A stretch of 64,000 nt of DNA from Candidatus Paracaedibacteraceae bacterium (GCA_019636055.1 JAHBYH010000004.1:62001-126000), one strand, 5' to 3'; shown: positions 8,264 to 17,401, counted from the first letter of the stretch. A program made the numbers and translations. Notes: generated by a model not told the origin, from the sequence alone.

Positions 8264-8920
8264 ATGGTCAAGCGTGATGCTGTGTTGCCACGTCAAGTTG
8301 TGGACAATTCAAAGAAAAATTTCTTGAGCAATGATTTAAAGATAGCAATATTACGGTCACCAGTAAGCTCTGATCGCATAATCTCTTGTCTTAATGACGG
8401 AAAATCAATTTTTACTGACTCTCGTAAAAATTTATCTAAACCTGTCTTTCAGGAAATCCTGAGTAAAAAAGTTCCCGCTCAAATGGCTTTTTGTTTTAAA
8501 AATAGCGATATTTATGCCATAGAATTTGTCGACATATTAAATCATGTGCTGGATTGTAATAATTATCATCCTGTTTTGAAAGATCAAATTCTTACAGCTT
8601 CACAGGAAGCATATGCTAATGCTTTTTTGTGGAGTAGCTTAGATTTAGATTCGGTTAAAGGTGTTCGTCCTATTGAATTTTTCAAGAAAATTGAAGAAAA
8701 ACTACAAAATCCGACTTATGCAGATCGTTATATGGGGATCTGTTTAGCAAAGTACCCCAGTGCCCTCGAGGTATCAATTTACGTTGAGGGCGTTCCTATT
8801 GTTTGGCCGGAAACGCCTTCACAAGATAAATTTCGTGGCATTAATTTAATTCTTAATTTGACGGATAAAGTTGTGATTGATTCAACCGGAAAAGTTATAC
8901 GTTTGTATTTTTTGAGTTAG
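8264..8920 (+). CDS. Divergent RsbW-like anti-sigma ATPase
   Basis: Placed between a STAS protein and a PP2C phosphatase, this 218-residue protein is probably the switch kinase. The second half looks like a GHKL ATPase: an N-box SQEAYANAF (E-x3-N) and a G2-like FRGINLILNLTD followed by GKVIRLYF at the end. The G1 box is poorly kept: IYVEGVPIVWPE stands where D-x-G-x-G is expected. The N-terminal 90 residues are unlike known RsbW proteins. Binding of the STAS protein is likely from context; kinase activity is uncertain. ATG 8264 follows a G-rich stretch. Confidence 0.55.
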   Translation: MVKRDAVLPRQVVDNSKKNFLSNDLKIAILRSPVSSDRIISCLNDGKSIFTDSRKNLSKPVFQEILSKKVPAQMAFCFKNSDIYAIEFVDILNHVLDCNNYHPVLKDQILTASQEAYANAFLWSSLDLDSVKGVRPIEFFKKIEEKLQNPTYADRYMGICLAKYPSALEVSIYVEGVPIVWPETPSQDKFRGINLILNLTDKVVIDSTGKVIRLYFLS

Positions 8921-8929
8921 CGAGAGAAC

Positions 8930-10132
8930 ATGTATTATAACCATGAAAATCCGATTCAAAAATCAATAATAGATAATAAAATATTGGTTGTCGATGATGC
9001 GGCAATCAATCGCGAAATAATCTCAGGCTTTTTGAAAAGTGCAGGATATAGCAATATTGAGTTTGCTGTTGATGGTCTTGATGCGATGGCTAAATTAGAA
9101 GATAAAGACGTTGATTTAATGATCTTAGATCTTTTAATGCCTAATATGAATGGCATGGACGTGATTAAAACTGTCCGAGCAAACGACGAGTTAAAGCAAT
9201 TACCAATTTTAGTTCAGACCGCTATTTCTGATCCGGAGGAACGGGCTGACGCTTGGATGTATGGGGCGACAGATATTATCACCAAACCCATCAATAGATT
9301 AGAGCTTTTAGCCAGAGTAAAAGTTCATCTTGAAAACAGTTATTTGTTGAAAGAATTAGGAAATTATCAAAAAACAGCTGATCAGGAAGTATCTAAGGCC
9401 CTCGAATTACAGAAATCTTTGCTACCGTCTGGTGATTTAATTGCGTCTTTGGAAGACAAATACGGCATTTGCATTAATTCAATTTATATCCCGTCGAGAT
9501 TCCTGAGCGGTGACATATGGGGATTATGTGAGCTTGATGAAGGTCGCATTATGGTTTGGATTTGTGATTTTTCAGGTAAAGGGATTGGGGCGTCACTCTA
9601 TACTCAACGACTATATACGCTCATTAATGAAAATAAAAACAGGCTAAAAGATCCGGTTACCCTGATTCATTTTATTAACCAAAGAGTTGTCGAGATGGTT
9701 CGTATCGGTCATTTTTGTACATTTTTGGTTGGTGTGATTGATCTAAACCGTATGCAGTTTGATTATCTTTCGGCGAGTGCTCCGCATCCTATTATCTACC
9801 ACCCCAATGAACAATCCTTTAACCTTGGTGATGGTACGGGGATGCCATTGGGGATATCCAAGGATGCAAATTATGAAATGCGAAGCATGCCAATAAAGGC
9901 AGGGGATAGTATCGTCCTTTACAGTGATTTGATGTGGGAAGAAGAAGGGAATATTCCAAATATGTCTTTTCTTCCCGACGATTTGCCCGAGTTAGTCCGG
10001 AATATGGAAGGGGCAAGCATGATTGGTTTTGCTAAAAAAAAGATTCTCGAGTCGGGGGAAACTGTATTTTCTGATGATCTAACTTTAATTGAAATTTCTC
10101 TAAAGCAACGGACGGAGATTATTTATGGCTAA
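8930..10132 (+). CDS. Response regulator with PP2C (RsbU/SpoIIE-type) phosphatase output
   Basis: The 400-residue protein has a receiver domain at about 15-135. It shows the acidic pair VDD (21-23), the phosphorylation site D67 in LMILDLLMP and the conserved lysine K119 in ITKP. A linker helix leads to a PP2C-type phosphatase from about residue 180, with SGDIWG and CDFSGKGIGAS as metal-binding motifs. Phosphorylation by the kinase encoded next should turn on removal of phosphate from the STAS protein. The gene starts 9 bases after the ATPase gene and overlaps the kinase gene by 8 bp. Confidence 0.9.
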   Translation: MYYNHENPIQKSIIDNKILVVDDAAINREIISGFLKSAGYSNIEFAVDGLDAMAKLEDKDVDLMILDLLMPNMNGMDVIKTVRANDELKQLPILVQTAISDPEERADAWMYGATDIITKPINRLELLARVKVHLENSYLLKELGNYQKTADQEVSKALELQKSLLPSGDLIASLEDKYGICINSIYIPSRFLSGDIWGLCELDEGRIMVWICDFSGKGIGASLYTQRLYTLINENKNRLKDPVTLIHFINQRVVEMVRIGHFCTFLVGVIDLNRMQFDYLSASAPHPIIYHPNEQSFNLGDGTGMPLGISKDANYEMRSMPIKAGDSIVLYSDLMWEEEGNIPNMSFLPDDLPELVRNMEGASMIGFAKKKILESGETVFSDDLTLIEISLKQRTEIIYG

Positions 10133-12185
10133 GTTTTCTAGAAGTAAAATATTTTTCAAAGATATCTTTAGTTATTTTCTTGTCGGTTTCTTTATCAGTT
10201 TTGTGGCGCTGTTTTTTACAGCATATTATAGCTATGTCACCATATATAATACTGCTATTGAGTCATCTTCCTCAGCAATTAATGGGGCGATTATCACTGA
10301 GCAAAAAAAGATGGCGAGTATTGTTGAGTCCTATGGTATGTGGGAACAAACATATGATCATGTTGTGACCAACTTTGATAAAAAGTGGGTAGACGCTAAT
10401 ATAGCCGAAGACTTAAAACGTGATTTTACGATTCCGTATGTTGGTCTTTACAAAAATGATACAAATTATTCAACTCTATATTCAACTTACGATGACTTAG
10501 GGACTGTTGGTAAAACAGCGCCTTCATTTGTCAGTGAGCAAATTATGCTCTTTAAGGACACGGCAGGCAAGTCTGCCTCTCGTAGCTACTTTGCTAAGAA
10601 TGGGAATAATGTTTTTATGGTGAGCGTTAGTAAAATTGCTTTACCTGATCAGTCCTCTGTTGGTGGACTTCTCGTTATTGCTAAACCAATATCAAAGGAT
10701 TATCTCGAGCAGCTTTCTAAAGACTATTCGATTACCTCAATCCATTTGGTCACAGATGTTGGTGCTTTTAGTGTTGGGAATCATCCGTCAATTGCACTGA
10801 AACAAAAAGATACAGTCATCTCCTATCTTGTTTGGTCAGCCAGTGATAGTGCTAGTGGGGTATTAAAGATTTTAATGCCGATGGGATTTGTCGTCATTCT
10901 TGTTCTCATCATGATTGGTTTTATGGTTACTCGAAAAATCGTCTCAGCTAATATTGGCTATACGCAAATCTTGGAAGAACTTTCTTCGTCAGCAAAAGCG
11001 TTGCAAAAGGCCAAAGAAAAATCTGATGCGTCAAGCGAGGCAAAGACAAAATTTTTATCGATGATGAGCCATGAAATAAAAACGCCTATGAATGGTATTA
11101 TGGGGATGATTACCTTGCTGAAGGATACCGAGTTGAATGAGATCCAAACGGAATATGTTAATACAATGCAATATTCAACAGAGTCCTTATTAAAACTAGT
11201 CGATAATATTTTGGAGTTCAGTAAACTTGAGAGCGGAGAGGTTAGTACTGTCTTTAGTACATTTAATTTGCGCGAAATGGTTGCTGAAGTTCATGGTTTG
11301 TTATATCCGATTAGTATCCAAAAGAAAATTAAGTTTGAGATTAATTTTGATGAGAGTGTCCCCCTAACAATTCGATCTGATGCGATTCGAATCCGACAAG
11401 TCTTATTACACTTAGTCACTAACGCCCTGAAATTTACAAAAGTTGGTTCTGTTAAAATCAATGTCGGGGGAACGGATCTTGGCCATAATAAATATGACCT
11501 TATTATCCAAGTTGCCGATACGGGGATTGGTATTCCGGATGGGATCAAAGAAACACTATTCCAAGATTTCTTCCAAGTCGACGGTAGTAAAAGCCGTGGG
11601 CAGGATGGGGCTGGTCTTGGACTTAGTATTGTGAAAAACATTGTTTCACTTTTGGGGGCAAAAGTTGGGATTGAAAGTAAACTGGGACAAGGAAGTATGT
11701 TCTGGTTCCAATTGGATGTTGAATCGATTACAAAGGCGAATGGGGTACACGAGGCATCAATGAGCTCTCTTATAGAAGTTCCGATTGTTAACCCTCAGCC
11801 AATCCATGGCCATAAGCTTGATATTCTTTTAGTTGAAGAGGATGCACCCGAAGGATCAATGGCTTACAACTTACTTGAACGACATGGAAGTCAAATTGAA
11901 ACAGTCAGTAATGTTGCGGTTGCGGCTGATCGTATCTTGCAGAAAAATTACGATGCGATTCTGATTTCACTTCCCGAAAATAATGATTTGCACGGGGATT
12001 TTTCCCCCGCACTTATTAAGGCGGCGATGCAAGGGCGAATTCCAATCCCTATTTTGGGGATTTCTCGCGAGGATGTTCCGGGAATGGATTTGTCAAATTT
12101 TGATCACATTGTGTCTGCCCCATTGACATCCGCGAAACTCAATACCGCTTTACAGGATATGATCCGATCAATGCAGACTCACTAA
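10125..12185 (+). CDS. CHASE4-type hybrid sensor histidine kinase with degenerate receiver
   Basis: The 686-residue protein has two membrane segments (about 15-37 and 249-268) around a periplasmic sensor that resembles CHASE4 (SYGMWEQTYDHV at 69-80, with a following tryptophan). The kinase core has the HisKA histidine H316 in SHEIKTPMNG, an N-box around VTNALKF, G1 DTGIGIP and G2 GAGLGLS. The last 120 residues fold like a receiver (LDILLVEED), but the phosphorylatable aspartate is missing (AILISLPEN) and the lysine is replaced (SAPLTS). Phosphate therefore probably goes to the separate receiver-PP2C protein. It is the last gene of the operon. Confidence 0.9.
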   Translation: MAKFSRSKIFFKDIFSYFLVGFFISFVALFFTAYYSYVTIYNTAIESSSSAINGAIITEQKKMASIVESYGMWEQTYDHVVTNFDKKWVDANIAEDLKRDFTIPYVGLYKNDTNYSTLYSTYDDLGTVGKTAPSFVSEQIMLFKDTAGKSASRSYFAKNGNNVFMVSVSKIALPDQSSVGGLLVIAKPISKDYLEQLSKDYSITSIHLVTDVGAFSVGNHPSIALKQKDTVISYLVWSASDSASGVLKILMPMGFVVILVLIMIGFMVTRKIVSANIGYTQILEELSSSAKALQKAKEKSDASSEAKTKFLSMMSHEIKTPMNGIMGMITLLKDTELNEIQTEYVNTMQYSTESLLKLVDNILEFSKLESGEVSTVFSTFNLREMVAEVHGLLYPISIQKKIKFEINFDESVPLTIRSDAIRIRQVLLHLVTNALKFTKVGSVKINVGGTDLGHNKYDLIIQVADTGIGIPDGIKETLFQDFFQVDGSKSRGQDGAGLGLSIVKNIVSLLGAKVGIESKLGQGSMFWFQLDVESITKANGVHEASMSSLIEVPIVNPQPIHGHKLDILLVEEDAPEGSMAYNLLERHGSQIETVSNVAVAADRILQKNYDAILISLPENNDLHGDFSPALIKAAMQGRIPIPILGISREDVPGMDLSNFDHIVSAPLTSAKLNTALQDMIRSMQTH

Positions 12186-12227
12186 TATAGTTGTTCCGGT
12201 TGAATTTGTTCAAGTTATTGGGCTTGG

Positions 12228-13202
12228 CTATACAATACTATCTTCATCCAGACTGTAATCTTTTCTGAGTTTTGTTGTTTGATAGGTTTCATCCTGACCA
12301 ATATGCTTCATCCTTTTGCTAAAGTATTGCAATGCTTCAACTGAAATAATCAATATGGATAAGGCAAGGAGGTCTTCAGACTTGACCAAATCAGTGGCAA
12401 TAACAAGCATTTGCGCCATAGATAACCCAATCCCTAGAACCCAGAAAACGGGGTAGCTTTTTTTCCAAAAGCACTGTCTTGTTTTGTTATACCATCTCTC
12501 ACATCCGGTAAGGTCCATTTCATCGGCAAGTTCTTCTTCGACTGCCGTCAGAGCATGAGATGTTGGTTCATATAATTTCCTTAACTGTCTTGCCTGGAGT
12601 CCGGAAATTTTACCTTGTTCTAGGCCTAACTTTGATAATGTTCCATCTGTACATTTTCTCAGTGCTTTTGTTCGGGCGTATTCTTTTTCTCTTTTTCGTT
12701 GCTCATGCATTGCCATTAATTTTCTTTCACGGGCCGTTAAGCGTTCTGAACTGAAATCATGGATGGTTTCACAGGTTTCCGATATAACCTGCAATATACC
12801 GATCCATGTTAATAGTTTTTCTCGTGTGTTTTTATCATATTGCCCTAAGGCTGCAAGGGGGATCATGGATCGGCGGACATAGTCAGATAAAGCTGTGATG
12901 GTCCATGTTGTATTGGCCGCAACGGTCCAAAAGATGCGTGTAACAACCTTCAATTCGTTACAACAACAAGTATGACAGCTTTGTGCAGGGGCGCAGCAGC
13001 AACCGTCAGAGTCTTCATCTTGCGAGGATGGGCGATTTAATGCTTGGCGCTGAGTTTTCCTCAGGTCAGTTAAAAGTTCAGAAAGTGTGTGATAGACGAC
13101 TTCAACTTCCTGAGATTGGGAAGACGAGGCTGCAACTTCTATTTGATCTTCTATATCAGATGCAAAAAGAACATTCATCAGGACTATTAACGTAACAAAC
13201 AT
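12228..13202 (-). CDS. Membrane protein with a cysteine cluster, unknown function
   Basis: The 324-residue product begins with a short hydrophobic stretch that may be a signal peptide (MFVTLIVLMNVLFAS). A dense cysteine cluster follows (GCCCAPAQSCHTCCC, about 68-82), then an aliphatic helix near 90-110, a highly charged middle part with a likely coiled coil (RERKLMAMHEQRKREKEY), and two hydrophobic segments near the C-terminus (FWVLGIGLSMAQMLV and LLALSILIISVEAL). No family is recognised. The cysteines could bind metal or be lipidated. It converges with the sensor kinase gene. Confidence 0.6.
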   Translation of the reverse strand: MFVTLIVLMNVLFASDIEDQIEVAASSSQSQEVEVVYHTLSELLTDLRKTQRQALNRPSSQDEDSDGCCCAPAQSCHTCCCNELKVVTRIFWTVAANTTWTITALSDYVRRSMIPLAALGQYDKNTREKLLTWIGILQVISETCETIHDFSSERLTARERKLMAMHEQRKREKEYARTKALRKCTDGTLSKLGLEQGKISGLQARQLRKLYEPTSHALTAVEEELADEMDLTGCERWYNKTRQCFWKKSYPVFWVLGIGLSMAQMLVIATDLVKSEDLLALSILIISVEALQYFSKRMKHIGQDETYQTTKLRKDYSLDEDSIV

Positions 13203-13298
13203 AATTATTCCCCCTTTTTATTTTAGTTTAGACTTAATCAGAAAAAGTAATCAAGAAGGAGAGATTGTTTAAACGATATCCTAATAATTAATATAATT

Positions 13299-13320
13299 TA
13301 ACGTGAGTTTGGCGTAAGAA
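13299..13320. repeat. Solitary end of the A-type repeat
   Basis: TAACGTGAGTTTGGCGTAAGAA closely matches the terminal repeat ATAACGTGAGTTCGATATAAGAA of the elements at 3173 and 53672. No matching right end is visible nearby, so this is either a decayed element or a shared regulatory sequence. Confidence 0.35.
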
Positions 13321-13405
13321 TCATCTCTTCCTCTTAGATGAGATGTTTTGGGATCCACCGTTTGCAAGCCACCTTAATAATTTTGGTGTGGAAATCTTTC
13401 TCTTC

Positions 13406-14179
13406 TTATATTGAATTATGGTATACATAATACATTTGTTTTGCCTGAATACTGATGATTTCAAGCTCGGGATAACGCAGAGCTGTGAGCTTACCGCCAA
13501 AGACACAGCCTGTATCAATGTTGATTGTATTGTTAACCCACAGAGGTTCGTCAACAACTGAGTGCCCATAAACAATTAAGGGGTCTCCATGATAGTCATT
13601 AGCCCAAGGATAGCGAATAGGTAGGCCTGTTGAGTCAAACTCTCCTGTTGTTGGGCCATAAAGACAATAGGCTCGAATTTTTGGGGAAAGTTTTCCAAAA
13701 AAATCTTCTCGGATCCCGGCATGAACGACAACTAATTTTCCATGGTCTAATAGATAATAGGGAGCAAGGCTATCGATAAACGCAATGATATCAGACTTAA
13801 AAACGTCGGGTTCATTTTCAAGTTGCTGTATCGTTTCTAACAGTCCGTGTTTTAGTTGAACATTATTTCCTTTGAGCTTGCGCTTGAGTTTATCGTCATG
13901 ATTCCCGCAAACACAGAAGGCTGTTTTGCCTGAAACAGCGTTCGTTACCAATCGCAATACTTCGGGGGATTTTGGGCCACGATCGACCAAGTCGCCGACA
14001 AAAATGAGCCGTCGATTATTAGGGTGGGATATTTTATTTTTTGATATATCAACCATATAACCGAGTTTTTTGAGTAAGGCGATTAACTCATCATAGCAGC
14101 CATGAACATCACCAATGATGTCAAAAGAACCAGTCTCATGACGTTTGTCAATTTCAGGATCATTTATTACAAAGCTCAT
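13406..14179 (-). CDS. Metallophosphoesterase, PrpE-like (dinucleoside tetraphosphatase family)
   Basis: The 257-residue protein has the full metal-ligand set of calcineurin-like phosphoesterases: GDVHGCYDEL (23-32), GDLVDRGP, GNHD, VVHAG and GHS. The GDVHGCYDEL version and the length fit PrpE-type bis(5'-nucleosyl)-tetraphosphatases and related Ser/Thr phosphatases. It is cytosolic, without a signal peptide. Its substrate cannot be fixed from sequence. It lies downstream of tRNA-Thr on the same strand. Confidence 0.8.
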   Translation of the reverse strand: MSFVINDPEIDKRHETGSFDIIGDVHGCYDELIALLKKLGYMVDISKNKISHPNNRRLIFVGDLVDRGPKSPEVLRLVTNAVSGKTAFCVCGNHDDKLKRKLKGNNVQLKHGLLETIQQLENEPDVFKSDIIAFIDSLAPYYLLDHGKLVVVHAGIREDFFGKLSPKIRAYCLYGPTTGEFDSTGLPIRYPWANDYHGDPLIVYGHSVVDEPLWVNNTINIDTGCVFGGKLTALRYPELEIISIQAKQMYYVYHNSI

Positions 14180-14235
14180 TTTTTACCTTCTAGAGTATGC
14201 TAGATTGGCTAGAACTATTTTGTTTTTCTGGAAAA

Positions 14236-14311
14236 TGGTGCCGGTTGTCGGACTTGAACCAACGACCTACTGATTACAAATCAGTTGCTCTACCAGCTGA
14301 GCTAAACCGGC
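14236..14311 (-). tRNA. tRNA-Thr (UGU)
   Basis: The minus strand folds into a full cloverleaf. The acceptor stem GCCGGTT pairs with AACCGGC and is followed by A and an encoded CCA. The D arm is GCTCAGCTGGTAGAGC. The anticodon stem ACTGA/TCAGT has the loop TTTGTAA, giving anticodon TGT. The T arm contains GGTTCAAGTCC. Confidence 0.95.
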
Positions 14312-14352
14312 TAATCAAGATAATTCTATTGTTACCAGAACTATCTTGATTA
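14312..14352. repeat. Inverted repeat upstream of tRNA-Thr
   Basis: TAATCAAGATA (14312-14322) and TATCTTGATTA (14342-14352) are perfect 11-bp complements with a 19-base loop. It sits between nrdB and tRNA-Thr, both on the minus strand. It could end nrdB transcription or be an RNA-processing signal, but there is no clear T-run in the right direction. Confidence 0.4.
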
Positions 14353-14399
14353 TTGCAAGATATTTTTTGTGATGATTGCACTATGATTTAGGAGCCTCC

Positions 14400-15485
14400 T
14401 TAAACAATGTTTGGTATAACCTGATCAAATTTTGACCAAACTCCATCTGTTCCGTGCCAATCACCTTGTGTTGCTGCTTTAGAATATTCTGTGGCTCGGT
14501 TTTCAAAAAAGTTTGTATGCTCAACGCCATTGAGGACTAAGGGTAACCAGGGAAGGGGATGTTCCTTCAGTTGTTTGTGATCTGTTCCGTCATAAGAAAA
14601 GTAGCCATGGAGTGGGGGGAGTTTGAGTTGAACGAGGCGCCAGTCACAGATATAGCGAATATACTGTTGCATATCTGTCAGACTAAGACCGTTAATGTCA
14701 CCCAGGCTAAAGGCAAGCTCAATGAAGCGATCTTCAAGGGACACGATTGTTTTTGCAACATCGACGATATCGTCTTTTACTGCGCGGGTGAGAGTGCCTG
14801 TTTCTTTACCCCATTCATGATAAAGGCGGATCATGCTTTCGCAATGTAAGCTTTCATCTCTGACAGACCATGATACCACTTGTCCCATACCTTTCATTTT
14901 GTTAAAACGAGGGAAGTTCATTAACATGGCAAAACTGGCAAATAAGCTTAATCCTTCGGTAAACGCACCAAACATGGCAAGCGTACGGGTCACATCAGCG
15001 CAGGTTTTTGTGCCAAAACTGTGCATGTAATCTGCCTTGGCTGTCATGGCTGAATATTCCTTGAAAGCAGAAAATTCTGTTTTTGGCATGCCGAGTGTCT
15101 TTAAAAGTAAGGCATAGGCATCGATGTGGACAGTTTCCATATTGGTGAATGCTGCCATCATCATCTGAATTTCTAGGGGTTGGAAAATTGGAATATAGCG
15201 TTTGAAATAGTTGTCGCTGACTTCAATATCGGATTGGGTGAAAAATCGAAAAATTTGAGTAAGAAGATTATGTTCTTGTGGTGATAAGCGATCAGAATTC
15301 CAGTCTTTCAAATCCTCGCCAAGGGGGACTTCTTCACCAATCCAGTGGATTTGTTGTTGTTTTTTCCACGCTTGATAGGCCCAACTGTATCGGTCGATAT
15401 CATAGGTTCCTGTGGATTCTAAAAGACCAACTTGGCCTGTATTGATTAAATCAAAAGGGTTTGTAGAACTTAAGCTTAGGGACAT
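14400..15485 (-). CDS. nrdB: Ribonucleotide reductase class Ia, beta (radical) subunit
   Basis: NrdB carries the diiron-tyrosyl radical used by NrdA to make deoxyribonucleotides. The 361-residue protein has the E-x2-H-x3-Y arrangement (METVHIDAY) that supplies two iron ligands and the radical tyrosine, and a second iron-ligand segment DESLHCE. The C-terminal tail should dock on NrdA. The start at 15485 (MSLSLSS) is preferred over an upstream ATG because ACGGAG lies 6-7 bases before it, directly after the nrdA stop. It is co-transcribed with nrdA and so falls under the cobalamin riboswitch. Confidence 0.94.
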   Translation of the reverse strand: MSLSLSSTNPFDLINTGQVGLLESTGTYDIDRYSWAYQAWKKQQQIHWIGEEVPLGEDLKDWNSDRLSPQEHNLLTQIFRFFTQSDIEVSDNYFKRYIPIFQPLEIQMMMAAFTNMETVHIDAYALLLKTLGMPKTEFSAFKEYSAMTAKADYMHSFGTKTCADVTRTLAMFGAFTEGLSLFASFAMLMNFPRFNKMKGMGQVVSWSVRDESLHCESMIRLYHEWGKETGTLTRAVKDDIVDVAKTIVSLEDRFIELAFSLGDINGLSLTDMQQYIRYICDWRLVQLKLPPLHGYFSYDGTDHKQLKEHPLPWLPLVLNGVEHTNFFENRATEYSKAATQGDWHGTDGVWSKFDQVIPNIV

Positions 15486-15496
15486 AATAGACTCCG

Positions 15497-17401
15497 TTAT
15501 TGGCAAGATAAGCATTCTTCATAGTTTGTCGTCTGAGTTGGGGTGATGCTGGCCTGTTTGTTTGTCCCAGCAAATTCAGCCCGTTGGATTGATTTGGATC
15601 GACAGTAATAAAGGCTTTTGACGCCTTTTTTCCAGGCTGTCCAATGGAGCATCAACAAATCCCACTTGTTAATGTCGGATTTTAAAAATAAGTTTAGAGA
15701 TTGTCCTTGGCAAATATAGGGGGCTCGGTCTCCTGCAAACTCAATTAACCAACGTTGGTCGATTTCAAAGGCTGTTTTGAATGTGGATTTTTCAGTGTTG
15801 CTTAGAAAATCAAGATGTTGGACGGACCCTTCATGTTCGATGATGGATTGCCAGACAGCATCTGTGTTTTGATCCTTTTGATTGAGCAATTGAACAAGGT
15901 ATTTGTTTTTTACAATGAAATTACCGGACAAGGTTTTGTGATTATAAATGTTGGCCGGGATCGGTTCAATGCAGGCGCTTGTTCCGCCGCAAATGATGCT
16001 GATGGAGGCTGTTGGAGCAATCGCAAGTTTGTGACTAAAGCGTGTTTTAAAACCAAACTCGTCGGCATCAGGGCAGGCTCCTCGTTCTTCTGCTAAAGTA
16101 ACAGCCGCGGCATCTGCTGATTTTTTTATGTGTTTAAAGATTCTATAATTCCAAGATTTGGCTAAAGCACTTTCGAAAGGAATGTTTTTTGATTGTAATA
16201 AGGAATGGAATCCCATCACACCCAATCCGACAGAGCGTTCGCGCATGGCAGAATATTTTGCAGATTCCATGGTATCTGGTGCATTTTTGATAAAGTCTTG
16301 CAGCACATTGTCTAAAAATCTAAGGATATCCTCGATGAGAAGGGGATGGTCATGCCATTCGTCCCACGTTTCAGCATTCAGGGAAGATAAACAGCAAACA
16401 GCTGTCCGGTCATTCCCCAAATGATCGACGCCTGTGGGAAGTAAGATTTCACTGCATAAGTTTGACATTTTGACGAAAAGACCAAGACGTTTGAGGTGGG
16501 GCGCTAATTTTTTATTGGCGGTATCTGTGAATATAAGATACGGCTCACCTGTTTGGAGTCGAGTCTCAAGGATTTTTTGAAACAATTGGCGTGCATTAAC
16601 ATGTCGAATCGGTTTATTTGTTTTGGGGCTTAATAAATCAAAAGGCTTGTCGTCCATGACAGCTTGCATAAATTGGTCGGAGATATTGATGCCGTGGTGT
16701 AAATTCAGGCTTTTGCGGTTAAAGTCCCCAGATGGTTTTCGAATATCAAGAAATTCTTCGATTTCTGGGTGATGAACATCTAGATAAACAGCGGCAGATC
16801 CTCGGCGTAAAGAGCCTTGGCTAATCGCTAGGGTTAATGAATCCATGACTCGAATGAAGGGGATAATTCCTGATGATTTTCCTGCTTTCCCGACAGGCTC
16901 ACCCAGACCACGGATGTTTCCCCAATAGGTTCCAATGCCGCCGCCGTTTGAGGCTAGAAAAACATTCTCAACCCATTTGTCGACAATGCTATTTAGGTCA
17001 TCATCCATTGAGTTTAAGAAGCATGAGATCGGAAGGCCACGATTGGCTCCGCCATTAGAAAGAATCGGGGTGGCCGGCATAAACCAAAGCTTTGACATAT
17101 AGTCATAGAGTCTTTGGGCGTGATGGGTGTTATCAGCATAAGCACAAGCAACGCGGGCGAATAGATCTTGATAGGATTCACCTTCTAGTAAATAACGATC
17201 TTCCAGAGTTGCTTTGCCAAAATCAGTAAGGAGGCTATCGCGGGAGGAATCAGTTGTAATTGATGTTGGAGAAATCTTTTGAAACGTTGTTTTGCTGGCT
17301 TTTTTTCGATAAAGATCGCGCTCTTCAATGTTTGTTGGGAAAGGAACTAAATTCCCTTGGTGATCAAAGTCATAAGATAACGTTTGTTTGCTTGCTAGCA
17401 T
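15497..17401 (-). CDS. nrdA: Ribonucleotide reductase class Ia, alpha (catalytic) subunit, no ATP cone
   Basis: NrdA reduces ribonucleoside diphosphates. All catalytic parts are visible: ISCFLNS and VCCLSSLN (redox cysteine pair), NLCSEI (catalytic N, C and E), the radical-transfer tyrosine pair SLYYC, and a C-terminal cysteine pair EECLSCQ that is re-reduced by thioredoxin or glutaredoxin. At 634 residues it is about 120 shorter than the E. coli enzyme. The missing part is the N-terminal ATP-cone, so dATP feedback through that site should be absent. The ATG follows GAGGG. A cobalamin riboswitch precedes the gene, and trxB is divergent from it. Confidence 0.94.
   Translation of the reverse strand: MLASKQTLSYDFDHQGNLVPFPTNIEERDLYRKKASKTTFQKISPTSITTDSSRDSLLTDFGKATLEDRYLLEGESYQDLFARVACAYADNTHHAQRLYDYMSKLWFMPATPILSNGGANRGLPISCFLNSMDDDLNSIVDKWVENVFLASNGGGIGTYWGNIRGLGEPVGKAGKSSGIIPFIRVMDSLTLAISQGSLRRGSAAVYLDVHHPEIEEFLDIRKPSGDFNRKSLNLHHGINISDQFMQAVMDDKPFDLLSPKTNKPIRHVNARQLFQKILETRLQTGEPYLIFTDTANKKLAPHLKRLGLFVKMSNLCSEILLPTGVDHLGNDRTAVCCLSSLNAETWDEWHDHPLLIEDILRFLDNVLQDFIKNAPDTMESAKYSAMRERSVGLGVMGFHSLLQSKNIPFESALAKSWNYRIFKHIKKSADAAAVTLAEERGACPDADEFGFKTRFSHKLAIAPTASISIICGGTSACIEPIPANIYNHKTLSGNFIVKNKYLVQLLNQKDQNTDAVWQSIIEHEGSVQHLDFLSNTEKSTFKTAFEIDQRWLIEFAGDRAPYICQGQSLNLFLKSDINKWDLLMLHWTAWKKGVKSLYYCRSKSIQRAEFAGTNKQASITPTQTTNYEECLSCQ

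Noticed and set aside
11291..11641. A 116-codon minus-strand ORF inside the sensor kinase gene
   Set aside because: It is antisense to the conserved HATPase domain and has no recognisable features.
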